DNA from: Chloroflexota bacterium
GTDB taxonomy: Bacteria > Chloroflexota > Ktedonobacteria > Ktedonobacterales > Ktedonobacteraceae
Assembly: GCA_902812455.1 (NCBI GenBank)
Contig: CADDZH010000036.1
Span: 1-43,646, forward strand
Reading direction: 5' to 3'
DNA: 43,646 nt
Numbering within the stretch: position 1 is the first letter of the stretch; each line of letters starts with the position of its first letter. Shown here piece by piece: positions 1 through 8,544 of the stretch. Under the pieces are notes generated by a model. It made no database searches, was not told the DNA's origin, and saw nothing but the letters and a program-made list of their open reading frames with translations. A program made the translations under genes and the position numbers.

Positions 1-1577
1 GTTTTATCACCACTGGCCGAGGCGATACGCGAGCCATCGGGCGACCAGGCCAGCGCAGACACAAACCCCAACTGATTGCCAACATGTCCACGGTAGGTGT
101 AGAGCAGGCTGCCGGTGGTAGCACTCCATACCTGCACCGTCGTATCGAGGCCGCCAGAGACGATGTACTTGCCTTCAGGCGACCAGTCCAGCGCCAGTAC
201 CGCCGCAGTATGCCCACGATAGGTGTAGACATGGCTACCGTCCTTCACATTCCAGATCTGTACTGTCCCGTCGTCGCTGGCTGAAGCAATACGGGTGCCA
301 TCGGGCGACCAGCCTACCGACCTTACAGCACCTGTATGCCTGAGATAGGTGTAGAAATTTTCGCCATCAACCGCATACCAGGCCTGCGCAGTTTTATCGT
401 CACCCCCTGAGGCTACCCGTAGACCATCGAACGACCAGGCCACAGTATAGACTGGCAAAGCATGCCCACGATAGGTGAGGATATCGTTGCGGCCTAGCGG
501 ATCCCATACCTGCACCGTCTTATCGGCGCTGCCCGAAGCGATGCGCCTGCCGCTGGGTGACCAGGCCACCGCCGTCGCCGCTGCAGTATGCCCACGGTAG
601 ACATAGGTCCGGACTCCATTGCTGGCCTTCCATACCTGCACGGTTTTATCAGCGCTGGCCGAAGCGATACGTGAGCTATCCGGTGACCAGGCTACTGCTG
701 TTACCGCTGCGCTATGGTCGGTGTAAGAAAGGAGGAAATCTCCATTGCTGGCCTTCCATACCTGTACAGTTATATCAGCGCTGGCCGAGGCGATGCGTGA
801 GCTATCCGGTGACCAGGCTACTGCTGTTACCGCTGCGCTATGGTCGGTGTACGTGAAAATGAAGTTTCCGTTGCTTGCTCTCCACACCTGCACGGTCTTA
901 TCATCACTCCCTGAGGCGATACGTGAGCTATCGGGCGACCAGTCCACTGCTGTCACTGCCGCGCTATGGTTGGTATACGTGAGAATAAAGTCTCCATTGG
1001 CTGCCTTCCATATCTGCACGGTTTTATCAGCGCTGCCCGAAGCGATGCGCGTACCGTCAGGCGACCAGTCCACTGCTGTCACGGCTGCGCTATGGTTGGT
1101 ATACGTGAAAAGGAAATCCCCATTGCTCGCTTTCCATACCTGCACGGTTTTATCAGCGCTGCCCGAAGCGATGCGCGTGCTATCGGGCGACCAGGCCACC
1201 GCCGTCACCGCTGCGCTGTGGTTGGTATAGCCAAAAAGGTATTCTCCGGTGGCAGCATCCCATACGCGCACGGTTTTATCAGCGCCGGCTGAGGCGATGC
1301 GCGTGCCATCGGGCGACCAGGCTACTGCGGTCACGCCTTGCAAATGACGACGGCAGGTATAGGGAAGGATGTCTTCAGGGCGAGGAGGCGCTGCCTGGGA
1401 TGTGGGAGAAGGAACGAGAGCAGGGGTTGATGATTCCAGAGCGCATGAAGTGAGGAACGACGTGAGGCCTCCTCCCGCCAGGGCAACCCCCGCCATGTTA
1501 CGTAAGACGGCACGGCGTGACAATCTCTTATTCACAAATATAGCCTGGTGAGAATCATCAGGAGGGTCGTTTATCAT
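1..1577 (-). CDS. Tat-exported WD40-repeat lipoprotein (partial, C-terminus outside window)
   Basis: Reading the minus strand from the ATG at 1577 gives an open frame of about 525 residues that runs off the left edge without a stop. The N-terminus has twin arginines (SRRAVLR, residues 20-26), a hydrophobic stretch, and a lipobox-like LTSC with Cys45. This suggests Tat export and lipid anchoring. After a Pro/Ser-rich linker come about eleven WD40 blades with the signature AWSPDGTRIASAS.DKTV.VW, spaced near 126 bases. WD40 propellers are protein-interaction scaffolds, and no enzymatic domain is visible in the part seen. Several blades are almost identical at DNA level, which points to recent internal amplification. 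The gene is divergent from the glycosyltransferase at 1877. The export signal is inferred from motifs; the repeat architecture is certain. Confidence 0.88.
   Translation of the reverse strand, partial: MINDPPDDSHQAIFVNKRLSRRAVLRNMAGVALAGGGLTSFLTSCALESSTPALVPSPTSQAAPPRPEDILPYTCRRHLQGVTAVAWSPDGTRIASAGADKTVRVWDAATGEYLFGYTNHSAAVTAVAWSPDSTRIASGSADKTVQVWKASNGDFLFTYTNHSAAVTAVDWSPDGTRIASGSADKTVQIWKAANGDFILTYTNHSAAVTAVDWSPDSSRIASGSDDKTVQVWRASNGNFIFTYTDHSAAVTAVAWSPDSSRIASASADITVQVWKASNGDFLLSYTDHSAAVTAVAWSPDSSRIASASADKTVQVWKASNGVRTYVYRGHTAAATAVAWSPSGRRIASGSADKTVQVWDPLGRNDILTYRGHALPVYTVAWSFDGLRVASGGDDKTAQAWYAVDGENFYTYLRHTGAVRSVGWSPDGTRIASASDDGTVQIWNVKDGSHVYTYRGHTAAVLALDWSPEGKYIVSGGLDTTVQVWSATTGSLLYTYRGHVGNQLGFVSALAWSPDGSRIASASGDK
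600..1330. repeat. Near-identical 126-bp tandem repeats coding WD40 blades
   Basis: Successive units begin near 642, 771, 897, 1019, 1145 and 1271, where cggttttatcagcgct or a close variant recurs. The period is about 126 bp, or 42 codons. The units at 642 and 771 share a run of more than 40 identical bases. Older blades between 1 and 600 keep the protein motif but differ more in DNA. This is coding repeat DNA, not a CRISPR array. Confidence 0.85.
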
Positions 1578-1876
1578 AATCCTCGTCTTTTTACATTAAA
1601 GATAAGCTTAATTGAGGTCGCAATCATTCCAAATTTTACCTAAAGGTAACTCAAGACGGTATAGATGCGGTGAACAACCGGGTAGAGAAGCGGATAATCT
1701 TTGCACTTCAGGTGCTTATTCGGGTTCTAGAGCGCAAAGTACTGCACCTGCCAGCATAAACTATGCGAAAGAGCTACCAGATCTACATCCCTTTCTTCAC
1801 CGTCTCGCAACAGGCATTGGGTATGCTGGCTTAGATGGTACGATAGAAGCAGCAGAAAGTGTTTTAGGAGACTGAC
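1578..1876. other. Divergent intergenic region with a conserved upstream element
   Basis: This stretch separates the WD40 lipoprotein gene from the glycosyltransferase gene. No convincing gene was found. A plus-strand frame of 87 codons from a TTG at 1612 has no ribosome-binding site and no recognisable product. Its last third coincides with a 76-bp element that is also present at 6761-6836, so I read that part as a regulatory or repeat sequence. Promoters for both divergent genes should lie here, but I cannot assign them confidently. Confidence 0.5.
1752..1827 (+). promoter_or_regulatory. Upstream element copy A, ending in TATGCT
   Basis: Seventy-six bases align without gaps to 6761-6836, with 58 identical by hand count and most differences transitions. 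Shared blocks are CAGCA, ACCAGAT, TACATC, TTTCTT, AGGCATT and TATGCT. It ends 49 bp before the glycosyltransferase start. Shorter relatives occur at 26151-26204 and 29507-29560. It may be a common promoter or operator, an antitermination-type leader, or a decayed repeat; the sequence does not decide between these. Confidence 0.5.
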
Positions 1877-3328
1877 ATGATCACGAAAGCCCAGCATATC
1901 CCATTGCGGGTAACCAGCAAGATTCGGCAATTATTTGAGAATGCTTTCAGCATGTTTGCTCTCGATTGGCAAACGAGCAAGTCCTATGCTTTCGCCTGCC
2001 TGCTCGTCCTTATAACGGGCCTGATGGTCATAGCGTATTACCTTAACCATCCTCAACCTGAGATCTACCCGGACTCTGTTGAGTATCTCAATGAGGCACA
2101 ACGCATTGCGGCATATGGGCAGATTGTCAATGCCCATCGCGTCCCCGGCTTTCCTCTCTTGATCACTCTCGTTTTTGCCCTGGCAGGCTGGGGCGATGTT
2201 ATGGCGGTAAGTATTGCCAATGCCTTGTTGTTCATCCTGGCTACGCTGGAAATCTATATTATCGCGTTGCTCTTGTTGCGACAGGCATGGCAGGCCTTCC
2301 TTATTGGGCTGCTTGTGGGCGCGAACCTGGTTCTGCTGTCATTCGTCAAACCTATTCTCTCCGAAGCTCTTGCGCTCTGGCTGCTGGTTTCGCTGGCATT
2401 GGTAGCCATGCTTTTCGTCTATACCTTGCGCATACGCTATCTGTGGATGGTAACAGCTTTCACATTGACATTATTTTTGACTCGCGCAGAGTGGATCTAT
2501 GTGCCAATACCGCTGTTTGCCTACCTCGTTTTTGTGGCAGCCCGGCAAGGGAAGGTCAGGCTCCCTCTCGTGTCGCATGCTCTTCTGTCCGTAGTGGTGC
2601 TCTACGCTATTTTGGGGGGCTACATTGTTATCAACGCGACGCAGTACCATTTTGTGGGAGTAGAGGATATACAAAACGCCAGTGTCCTGGGCAAAGTCAT
2701 CCAGTACGATATGCAGAATGAAGCTCCTCCCCAGTATGCGGCGGTGGCTCGGGTCACGAACGCCTTCCAATCGCATGGAGATATCAATCCCTACGACTTG
2801 CTGCGACAGCAGCCCTGGCTCGCAAGCGATCACTACGCGCTTGCTGGTGCATATGCAGAGTCAATTATCATCCATCATCCTGCTGAATTTCTCGCAAAAT
2901 CTGGGCCTCTTCTAGTATCGACTCTGGGGGATTTCTATTATGAATCTCAGGTAAATCCTCAAGGGCTTTTTGGTGAACCACTCGTGGTGATTCAGCTTGG
3001 CTTTCACATGCTATACAAATTGAACATTTTATTCCTCCCATGTGCAGCAGTCTGGATCTTCTTGCTGTTCTGGCGACGTACAGCCCGTCTCCCTGCAGTG
3101 CAGGCCATGGGCGCTCTTGTGCTTCTCGTGCTCTACGGTCTCGTTCTTACAACGTTAGGTGGCTATGGCAGTTACATACGCCTGCATGCTCCTTTTAATC
3201 CCCTGCTGATAGTCATTACCTGGGGCACTCTACTGAATGGTTTCCTCTTATTGATAGCGCCTCGCGGATCACAGGGAATCGCGCACGAGGTAACACTCTC
3301 TGCAAAGCAGTTTGCAGAGCGGTCTTGA
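1877..3328 (+). CDS. GT-C fold membrane glycosyltransferase (ArnT/PMT-like)
   Basis: The protein has 483 residues and about ten hydrophobic membrane segments. In the first extracytoplasmic loop it carries IYPDSVEYLN (Asp66). The position of this acidic residue is typical of GT-C enzymes (GT39/GT83 and relatives), which use polyprenyl-phosphate-linked sugars and transfer them outside the membrane. The ATG at 1877 has AGGAG six bases upstream. The gene is the first of a plus-strand run and its stop sits just before the GTG start of the ATP-grasp gene. Donor and acceptor cannot be read from sequence. Its place ahead of a ligase and sulfolactate enzymes suggests it decorates a surface lipid or glycan (inference). 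Confidence 0.75.
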   Translation: MITKAQHIPLRVTSKIRQLFENAFSMFALDWQTSKSYAFACLLVLITGLMVIAYYLNHPQPEIYPDSVEYLNEAQRIAAYGQIVNAHRVPGFPLLITLVFALAGWGDVMAVSIANALLFILATLEIYIIALLLLRQAWQAFLIGLLVGANLVLLSFVKPILSEALALWLLVSLALVAMLFVYTLRIRYLWMVTAFTLTLFLTRAEWIYVPIPLFAYLVFVAARQGKVRLPLVSHALLSVVVLYAILGGYIVINATQYHFVGVEDIQNASVLGKVIQYDMQNEAPPQYAAVARVTNAFQSHGDINPYDLLRQQPWLASDHYALAGAYAESIIIHHPAEFLAKSGPLLVSTLGDFYYESQVNPQGLFGEPLVVIQLGFHMLYKLNILFLPCAAVWIFLLFWRRTARLPAVQAMGALVLLVLYGLVLTTLGGYGSYIRLHAPFNPLLIVITWGTLLNGFLLLIAPRGSQGIAHEVTLSAKQFAERS

Positions 3329-3344
3329 AGGGCGGAGTAATAGA

Positions 3345-4652
3345 GTGAGCGATACGTTGCATAAGGTTCGAGATGCAGGCGGCTGGCTGCCAGTGGAGAG
3401 TGAGGAAGCAGCGCATAGAGATTTACAATCCTCAAACGGACCAGCAACCTATGACGTGCTGGTGCTTGATGGTATGTTACGCCAATCATTAGCTACTGTC
3501 CGCTCACTTGGCAGCCGAGGACTGCGTGTTGCAGTTTTAGGAAGCTCGGAGAGGCTGCCAGCTTTCTCATCACGCTGGTGCCAGCAAGCGTTTGTCTGCC
3601 CGGTTAGTGAGGGTGATGAAGGCTATATTTCCTACCTTGAGGAACTGCTTGAGTGTATCAAGGCACGTGTACTGATCACATCGTCAAATGCCACAGTGCC
3701 ATTGATTCATCGATACCGCGAGCAACTTGAACGGCGGGTACGCATTGCCTTACCTGAACAACCTGCTCTGACAATAGCCATCAATAAAGAACGAACGCTG
3801 GAGGTTGCCCGCCAGTTGGGGATACCTGCTCCCCATGGTGTCAGTGTGAGGACAGTGAGCGAAGTTGAGGCAGCGCTGCGAGAGATCGGGCTTCCCGCTG
3901 TGATCAAACCTGCGGAATCCTGGACGTGGAGCAAGCAAAAGGGCGTGCCGCTGCTGTCTAAAGTCGTGACGACTCTTGAGGAGGCGCAGCATTACGCGGA
4001 AGAAATGGAGGGGCTGGAGGCGGTCATGCTCTTCCAGCAGTTTATTCCTGGTGTACGTGAATCTGTAAGCTTCATCTATGCAGATGGCCAGATCTATGCG
4101 TGTTATGCGCAACGGCACTCGCATATCGTAGGTGGGCAATCCTCTTTGCGAAAGAGCATTGCCGTCCCAAGCGATATTGGAGATTATGCAGAACGCCTCG
4201 TGCGTGAAATTGACCTGGAGGGCTGCTCTGAAGTAGAATTCCGCCGTGATAATGCCGGGAATCCTTACTTGATGGAGGTCAATCCACGCCTGTGGGCATC
4301 AACTGAGCTTGCTGTCCGTTCAGGGGTTGATTTCCCCTATCTCCTTTATCAATGGGCCAGTGGCGAGAAGATCGACATGGTGAAGAGCTATCCTGTGGGT
4401 GGTCAACTACGCTATCTGAGAGGTGATATCTCCTATGTGATGAAAGCGCTGGCATCGCCATGGCAACGGGACAAACCTGAGGCAATTTCTCCTTTCAAAG
4501 TGGTGCTTGAATTCTGCCTCTCGTTCTTCGTCCCTATGAGATATGATTATGTTGATTGGAAAGACCTCCGCCCGGCCTGGACAGCAATAACCGGCTTTTT
4601 CCGTGAGGCGCTACAAAAGATAGCAAAGCGCCCACGCAGGAAGGGTTTATAA
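3345..4652 (+). CDS. ATP-grasp ligase (carboxylate-amine ligase type)
   Basis: I start this 435-residue protein at the GTG at 3345 because GGCGGAG lies seven bases upstream. A TTG at 3312 in the same frame would overlap the previous gene and has no ribosome-binding site. The N-terminal half has a Rossmann-like preATP-grasp fold (VLVLDG, then SLGSRGLRVAVLG). The central part has IKPAESWTWSKQ, and the C-terminal part has EVEFRRD followed by LMEVNPRLWAS with the metal-binding Glu and Asn. Family members activate a carboxylate as acyl phosphate and join it to an amine. Both halves of the double ATP-grasp protein at 30823 share the motif NPR.W plus G.DFPYLL. The substrate is unknown. The neighbouring genes make sulfolactate, which would be a suitable carboxylate (inference). 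Confidence 0.8.
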   Translation: MSDTLHKVRDAGGWLPVESEEAAHRDLQSSNGPATYDVLVLDGMLRQSLATVRSLGSRGLRVAVLGSSERLPAFSSRWCQQAFVCPVSEGDEGYISYLEELLECIKARVLITSSNATVPLIHRYREQLERRVRIALPEQPALTIAINKERTLEVARQLGIPAPHGVSVRTVSEVEAALREIGLPAVIKPAESWTWSKQKGVPLLSKVVTTLEEAQHYAEEMEGLEAVMLFQQFIPGVRESVSFIYADGQIYACYAQRHSHIVGGQSSLRKSIAVPSDIGDYAERLVREIDLEGCSEVEFRRDNAGNPYLMEVNPRLWASTELAVRSGVDFPYLLYQWASGEKIDMVKSYPVGGQLRYLRGDISYVMKALASPWQRDKPEAISPFKVVLEFCLSFFVPMRYDYVDWKDLRPAWTAITGFFREALQKIAKRPRRKGL

Positions 4653-4653
4653 C

Positions 4654-5673
4654 GTGGAGCCGATCAACGTTCTTGACTACGAGGCGCTTGCCCAGGCGCG
4701 TATGGAAGCAGGTGCCTGGAACTACTTTGCAAGTGGAAGTGATGACGAGGTGACACTGCGCGCTAATCGCATAGCCTTCGAGCGTATCCGGCTGCGACCG
4801 CGTGTGCTTGTCGATGTGAGCGCCTGTGCAATGCATACCACTGTGCTCGGCACCCCTATAAGCATGCCTGTTATGATCGCACCAACCGCATTTCATAGCC
4901 TTGCTCATCCTGAGGGCGAGTGCGCAACTGCACAGGCCGCCGGCAGGTCAGGCACCCTGATGGTGGTGAGTAGCTCTTCGACTCGCAGCCTTGAGGATAT
5001 CGCAAGAGAGGGGAATGGACCGCTCTGGTTCCAACTCTATGTCCATGACCGTAAAAGCGCGGAAGATCTCGTCCATCGTGCTACAGCGGCTGGTTATCGC
5101 GCACTCGTCCTGACCGTGGATTCCCCGCGCTGGGGACACAAAGAGCGAGCCATTCGCAGCGGTTTTCGTGTACCGCAAAAGGCAAACTTCAGCGAAACAG
5201 AAACTGCGCTGGATGTCATTCCTCTTACCTGGGAATCATTGGCCTGGTTGCGGTCGCTGACCACTCTTCCACTCGTTCTCAAAGGCATTCTTACAGCGGA
5301 GGACGCGGAACTGGCTGTTAAGCATGAGGTAGATGGCATCATCGTCTCCAACCACGGTGGTCGCCAACTTGATAGTGTTCCGGCAAGCATTGAGGCACTA
5401 CCCGAAGTTGTCGAAGCCGTCAATGGAAGCTGCGAGGTCTATCTGGACGGGGGAATACGCCGTGGCACGGATATATTGAAGGCATTGGCTCTAGGAGCCA
5501 GGGCAGTTCTGGTTGGCCGCCCCATTCTCTGGGGTCTGGCTGTGAGCGGCGCTGAAGGGGCATACAATGTGTTAGAATTACTGCGCGCAGAACTTGAACG
5601 TGCGATGCAGCTCGCGGGTCGTCCCACATTAGATAGCATTGATCGTTCTGCGGTAAAAATGAGCCGTGCATAA
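4654..5673 (+). CDS. FMN-dependent alpha-hydroxy acid dehydrogenase/oxidase
   Basis: This 339-residue protein follows the ATP-grasp stop by one base and starts with GTG. It is a full-length TIM-barrel member of the glycolate oxidase/L-lactate dehydrogenase family. All expected active-site residues are present: Tyr24 (NYFASG), Tyr129 (QLYVHDR), Asp156 (LTVDSPR), Lys210 (VLKGI), His234 and Arg237 (SNHGGRQLD), and Arg270 (DGGIRRGTD). These enzymes oxidise an L-2-hydroxy acid to the 2-oxo acid with FMN. Next to ComA and ComB homologues, 3-sulfolactate to sulfopyruvate is an attractive reaction, but lactate, glycolate or another hydroxy acid cannot be excluded. Family assignment is firm; substrate is inference. 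Confidence 0.85.
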   Translation: MEPINVLDYEALAQARMEAGAWNYFASGSDDEVTLRANRIAFERIRLRPRVLVDVSACAMHTTVLGTPISMPVMIAPTAFHSLAHPEGECATAQAAGRSGTLMVVSSSSTRSLEDIAREGNGPLWFQLYVHDRKSAEDLVHRATAAGYRALVLTVDSPRWGHKERAIRSGFRVPQKANFSETETALDVIPLTWESLAWLRSLTTLPLVLKGILTAEDAELAVKHEVDGIIVSNHGGRQLDSVPASIEALPEVVEAVNGSCEVYLDGGIRRGTDILKALALGARAVLVGRPILWGLAVSGAEGAYNVLELLRAELERAMQLAGRPTLDSIDRSAVKMSRA

Positions 5674-5712
5674 TTTCATTGTGCCCTTACGTGTTCCTGG
5701 AAAGGGGTCTTC

Positions 5713-6741
5713 ATGGTCGATACTTCTCGGGTGGTACTCATTACGGCACCTATTGAGCCGCACTGGATCGAGCGTTTGCAGGGCATCTCAGCCGATCTCC
5801 AGATTAAACAATGGTCAACTCGTTCTGATGGGACGGTACCAGATGATGTGTGGCAAGATGTGGAGATTCTTTATAGCTCTTTCGCCACCCGCTTGCCATC
5901 TCCGGCGCAAGCTCCCCGGCTACGCTGGGTACAGCTCTATTCGGCGGGGCCAGATGCAATTCTCGATGCTCCTCTTTTCAAGACCCCGGTTATCTTTACT
6001 ACCACGAGCGGTGTTCACGCAATCAACATAGCTGAGTACGTTTTCACAGTTGTGCTCGCCTGGTTCCATCGACTGCCTCGCATACTCGAGTGGCAGCAGC
6101 GCGGGCAATGGCCATCAAACTCAGAGCGTTCGTCTTTGTTTGTGCCGGAGGAGCTACAGGGAAAAACAATCGGTATTGTGGGGTATGGTAGTATTGGGCG
6201 CCAGGCCGCGCGCTTAGCCAGCGCATTTGGCATGCGCATACTGGCTATGCAACGGGGTACCGATCATCGCGATCACGGTTTCCAGTTTCCTGACACTGGC
6301 GACCCGCAGGGGATTCTGCCAGATCGCTATTTCACGCCTGAGCAGTTGTATGACATGCTCGGCGAGAGCGACGTTGTGCTCATTGCCGTGCCGCTGACAG
6401 CACAGACCAGGGGAATGTTCGACACTAGAGCTTTCGAGGCGATGAAGCCCAGCGCTTTCTTAGTGAATATTGCTCGTGGTGATATCTGTGATGAAGCGGC
6501 CTTGATTTGTGCTCTAGAGGAGAGGCAAATTGCCGGAGCTGCTCTCGATGTATTTCACCAGGAACCTTTACCCTCGGATAGTCCTCTCTGGCACCTGCCA
6601 AACGTCTTCGCCAGCCCTCATATTTCGGGTACCACCCCGCACTACAACGCACGAGCCGCTACGATCTTCGAGGAAAATCTACGCTGCTACTTAGCAGGCC
6701 AATCCCTTTTCAATGTTGTGGACAAGACGCAGGGATATTGA
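5713..6741 (+). CDS. NAD-dependent D-2-hydroxy acid dehydrogenase
   Basis: The protein has 342 residues, and AAAGGGG lies five bases before the ATG. It has the split catalytic domain and central Rossmann domain of the D-isomer-specific 2-hydroxy acid dehydrogenases. Visible features are the dinucleotide loop GIVGYGSIGRQAA, the arginine in NIARGD, the glutamate in HQEPLP, and the catalytic histidine in SPHISG. It acts on the opposite stereoisomer from the FMN enzyme just upstream. Together the two could interconvert the enantiomers of one hydroxy acid through its oxo acid. (S)-sulfolactate dehydrogenase (SlcC) is, to my knowledge, a member of this broad family, which fits the ComA/ComB neighbours. 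The specific substrate remains inference. Confidence 0.82.
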   Translation: MVDTSRVVLITAPIEPHWIERLQGISADLQIKQWSTRSDGTVPDDVWQDVEILYSSFATRLPSPAQAPRLRWVQLYSAGPDAILDAPLFKTPVIFTTTSGVHAINIAEYVFTVVLAWFHRLPRILEWQQRGQWPSNSERSSLFVPEELQGKTIGIVGYGSIGRQAARLASAFGMRILAMQRGTDHRDHGFQFPDTGDPQGILPDRYFTPEQLYDMLGESDVVLIAVPLTAQTRGMFDTRAFEAMKPSAFLVNIARGDICDEAALICALEERQIAGAALDVFHQEPLPSDSPLWHLPNVFASPHISGTTPHYNARAATIFEENLRCYLAGQSLFNVVDKTQGY

Positions 6742-6760
6742 ACGAAGCATAGTACCCCAC

Positions 6761-6836
6761 CAGCACAAATTATGTGGCAGAGCCACCAGATTTACATCTT
6801 TTTCTTAACCAGTTCTCAATAGGCATTCACTATGCT
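6761..6836 (+). promoter_or_regulatory. Upstream element copy B, ending in TATGCT
   Basis: This is the gap-free 76-bp partner of the element at 1752-1827. It lies in the 211-bp gap between the D-2-hydroxy acid dehydrogenase and the ComA homologue. It suggests that comA-comB has its own promoter and responds to the same signal as the upstream unit. No open reading frame through it looks real. Confidence 0.5.
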
Positions 6837-6952
6837 AAGTATGCGGTCTGTGGGAGGAATCAACAGTATTCGGCTTTCTCACTTGAGAAGCGTTGAGCAA
6901 TCGTCCCCGGTTCCATAGAAGTAATATAGCCAGAAAACGCGAGGGGGTATGT

Positions 6953-7771
6953 ATGAGAGACACAGGCAGGCAACTTAGCACACAGGAATACCTGCGATTG
7001 ATTGGTGTTCCGGAACTTCCGCCATTAACAAGCCCTTTCGACCCCGGCTACGACCCGATCACACTCGAAGGGCATCTTGAGCAAAGCGCCCATCTTATGG
7101 CTTCACTGAAGATCTCGATGGCATGCTGGCAAATCGCCAATGAAGCTGCCACCCGGCGTAAGATCGCGGCAGCTCGCGCCCATAATGTGCCAACCGTTAC
7201 AGGTGGGGGACCCTTCGAGGTAGCTGTAGCCCAGGGACAACTTGAAGCCTATCTTGATCTGTGCGCAGGACTGGGTATTACACGCATCGAATGTGGAGAA
7301 GGCTTTACTGAGTTGTCACTCAAACCGCAAACGATAGTCAGAATGGCTCACGAACGCGGCCTGGCAGTTCAGTACGAGATGGGCAAGAAGCACGAAGGCC
7401 CCTTTACCAGGGAATCGCTCGAAGAGGCAATCAACCGCGGGCGAGCATGGCTGGATGCTGGAGCAGTGCAGCTTGTCGTAGAAGCCCGGGAAAGCGCTCT
7501 CGGCGTGGGGACATTCGGCAACGATGGTTCACTCAATACCGCCTTTGCGGATCGCTTTGCTGAGGAATTCGGGCTTGAGGTTGCGATGTTCGAAGCGCCC
7601 AACAAGCCAAGCCAGTTCGCCATGCTCGATCATTTCGGCCCCAGGGTTCACCTCTGTAATGTGCGCTTAGAGGAGCTACTACGCGTGGAGATCTACCGGC
7701 GTGGTCTTCACTCAGATGCATTTGAGAAGCCCAACTTGCGGCCTGCTCGCCCAGGCCACGAATTAGCGTAG
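6953..7771 (+). CDS. comA: Phosphosulfolactate synthase (ComA family)
   Basis: ComA adds sulfite to phosphoenolpyruvate to give (R)-phosphosulfolactate, the first step of coenzyme M and 3-sulfolactate synthesis. I place the start at the ATG at 6953, five bases after GAGGGGG. The same frame opens earlier at a TTG without a ribosome-binding site. The 272-residue protein shows the family's run of motifs: VTGGGPFE, IECGEGFTELS, YEMGKKHEGP, VVEARES, FEAPNKPSQ, HFGPRVHLCNV and the terminal RRGLHSDAF. Archaeal and Bacillus relatives usually read GLRGDT at the last site. ComB follows after 13 bases, which confirms the pathway. Free-living bacteria that carry this pair generally make sulfolactate rather than coenzyme M, and the genes for the later coenzyme M steps are not in the window. 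Confidence 0.88.
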   Translation: MRDTGRQLSTQEYLRLIGVPELPPLTSPFDPGYDPITLEGHLEQSAHLMASLKISMACWQIANEAATRRKIAAARAHNVPTVTGGGPFEVAVAQGQLEAYLDLCAGLGITRIECGEGFTELSLKPQTIVRMAHERGLAVQYEMGKKHEGPFTRESLEEAINRGRAWLDAGAVQLVVEARESALGVGTFGNDGSLNTAFADRFAEEFGLEVAMFEAPNKPSQFAMLDHFGPRVHLCNVRLEELLRVEIYRRGLHSDAFEKPNLRPARPGHELA

Positions 7772-7784
7772 AAAGGAGCTTAGC

Positions 7785-8510
7785 ATGCGGAAGACAGTAG
7801 TGATCGACTGTTTCCCTGAGAGCGTGGGGCTTTATCGAGACGGTTACGCCATCGTGGCGGTTGATGTGATCAGGGCAACGACAACGGCCGTGACATGCGT
7901 TGCGCTTGGCCGCAAGTGCTTTCCTGTTCCATCTCTTGAAGCAGCGGTTCCGCTCGCCGCGAAACTACCCAATCCACTGCTGGTTGGAGAGCTTGGTGGC
8001 AGCATGCCATATGGCTTTGATCTGAATAGCAGCCCTGCTGATCTGGAGGCGAGAACTGATATTCATCGCCCAATGCTCTTCCTTTCCACCTCAGGAACGA
8101 GGTTGATCTGCGGGGGCCAGGAGTCGCAAGCAATGTACATCGCATGCTTGCGCAACTACACTGCCCAGGCTAACTACCTGATAGCCCATCATCCAAAGGT
8201 TGCTGTGATAGGCGCAGGATCGCGTGGTCAATTCCGCGAAGAGGATCAACTATGCTGCGCGTGGATTGCGGAAAAGTTGCTTAAAGCAGGCTACGAGGCG
8301 GAAGATCAAAGAACACTCGAGATTGTGGAACGATGGAGCGGTGCACCTGTTGAAGTAATCACAAAAGGGGCAAGCGCTGACTATCTACGAAACAGTGGCC
8401 AGATAAGGGATCTTGAGTACATCTTGGCGCATATCGACGACCTGGACGAAGTCTACCGGTTTGAGCGGGGTCAGGTAATAAAGCATGTCGAGGAGTTGGT
8501 ATTGCGGTAG
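7785..8510 (+). CDS. comB: 2-phosphosulfolactate phosphatase (ComB)
   Basis: ComB removes phosphate from phosphosulfolactate to give 3-sulfolactate. The 241-residue protein starts at ATG 7785 with AAAGGAG nearby. It carries the family motifs VDVIRATTT (about residue 26), LVGELGG, LNSSPAD, STSGTR, and GAGSRGQFREEDQLC near residue 147, with the acidic metal ligands in place. It is translated right after comA, so the two steps are coupled. The next gene is convergent, so this is the end of the sulfolactate unit. Product assignment is strong because both genes of a two-step pathway are adjacent. Confidence 0.9.
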   Translation: MRKTVVIDCFPESVGLYRDGYAIVAVDVIRATTTAVTCVALGRKCFPVPSLEAAVPLAAKLPNPLLVGELGGSMPYGFDLNSSPADLEARTDIHRPMLFLSTSGTRLICGGQESQAMYIACLRNYTAQANYLIAHHPKVAVIGAGSRGQFREEDQLCCAWIAEKLLKAGYEAEDQRTLEIVERWSGAPVEVITKGASADYLRNSGQIRDLEYILAHIDDLDEVYRFERGQVIKHVEELVLR

Positions 8511-8544
8511 GCATGCTGGCATAAGCCTCACCGTTTTCTAATTA

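Noticed and set aside
84..1292. Several plus-strand frames with repeated peptides
   Set aside because: They are the reverse strand of the WD40 gene; the repetition follows from its coding repeats. The same repeats are not a CRISPR array because there are no unique spacers of constant size.
1612..1875. Plus-strand 87-codon frame before the glycosyltransferase
   Set aside because: TTG start without ribosome-binding site, no family resemblance, and part of it is the non-coding element shared with 6761-6836.
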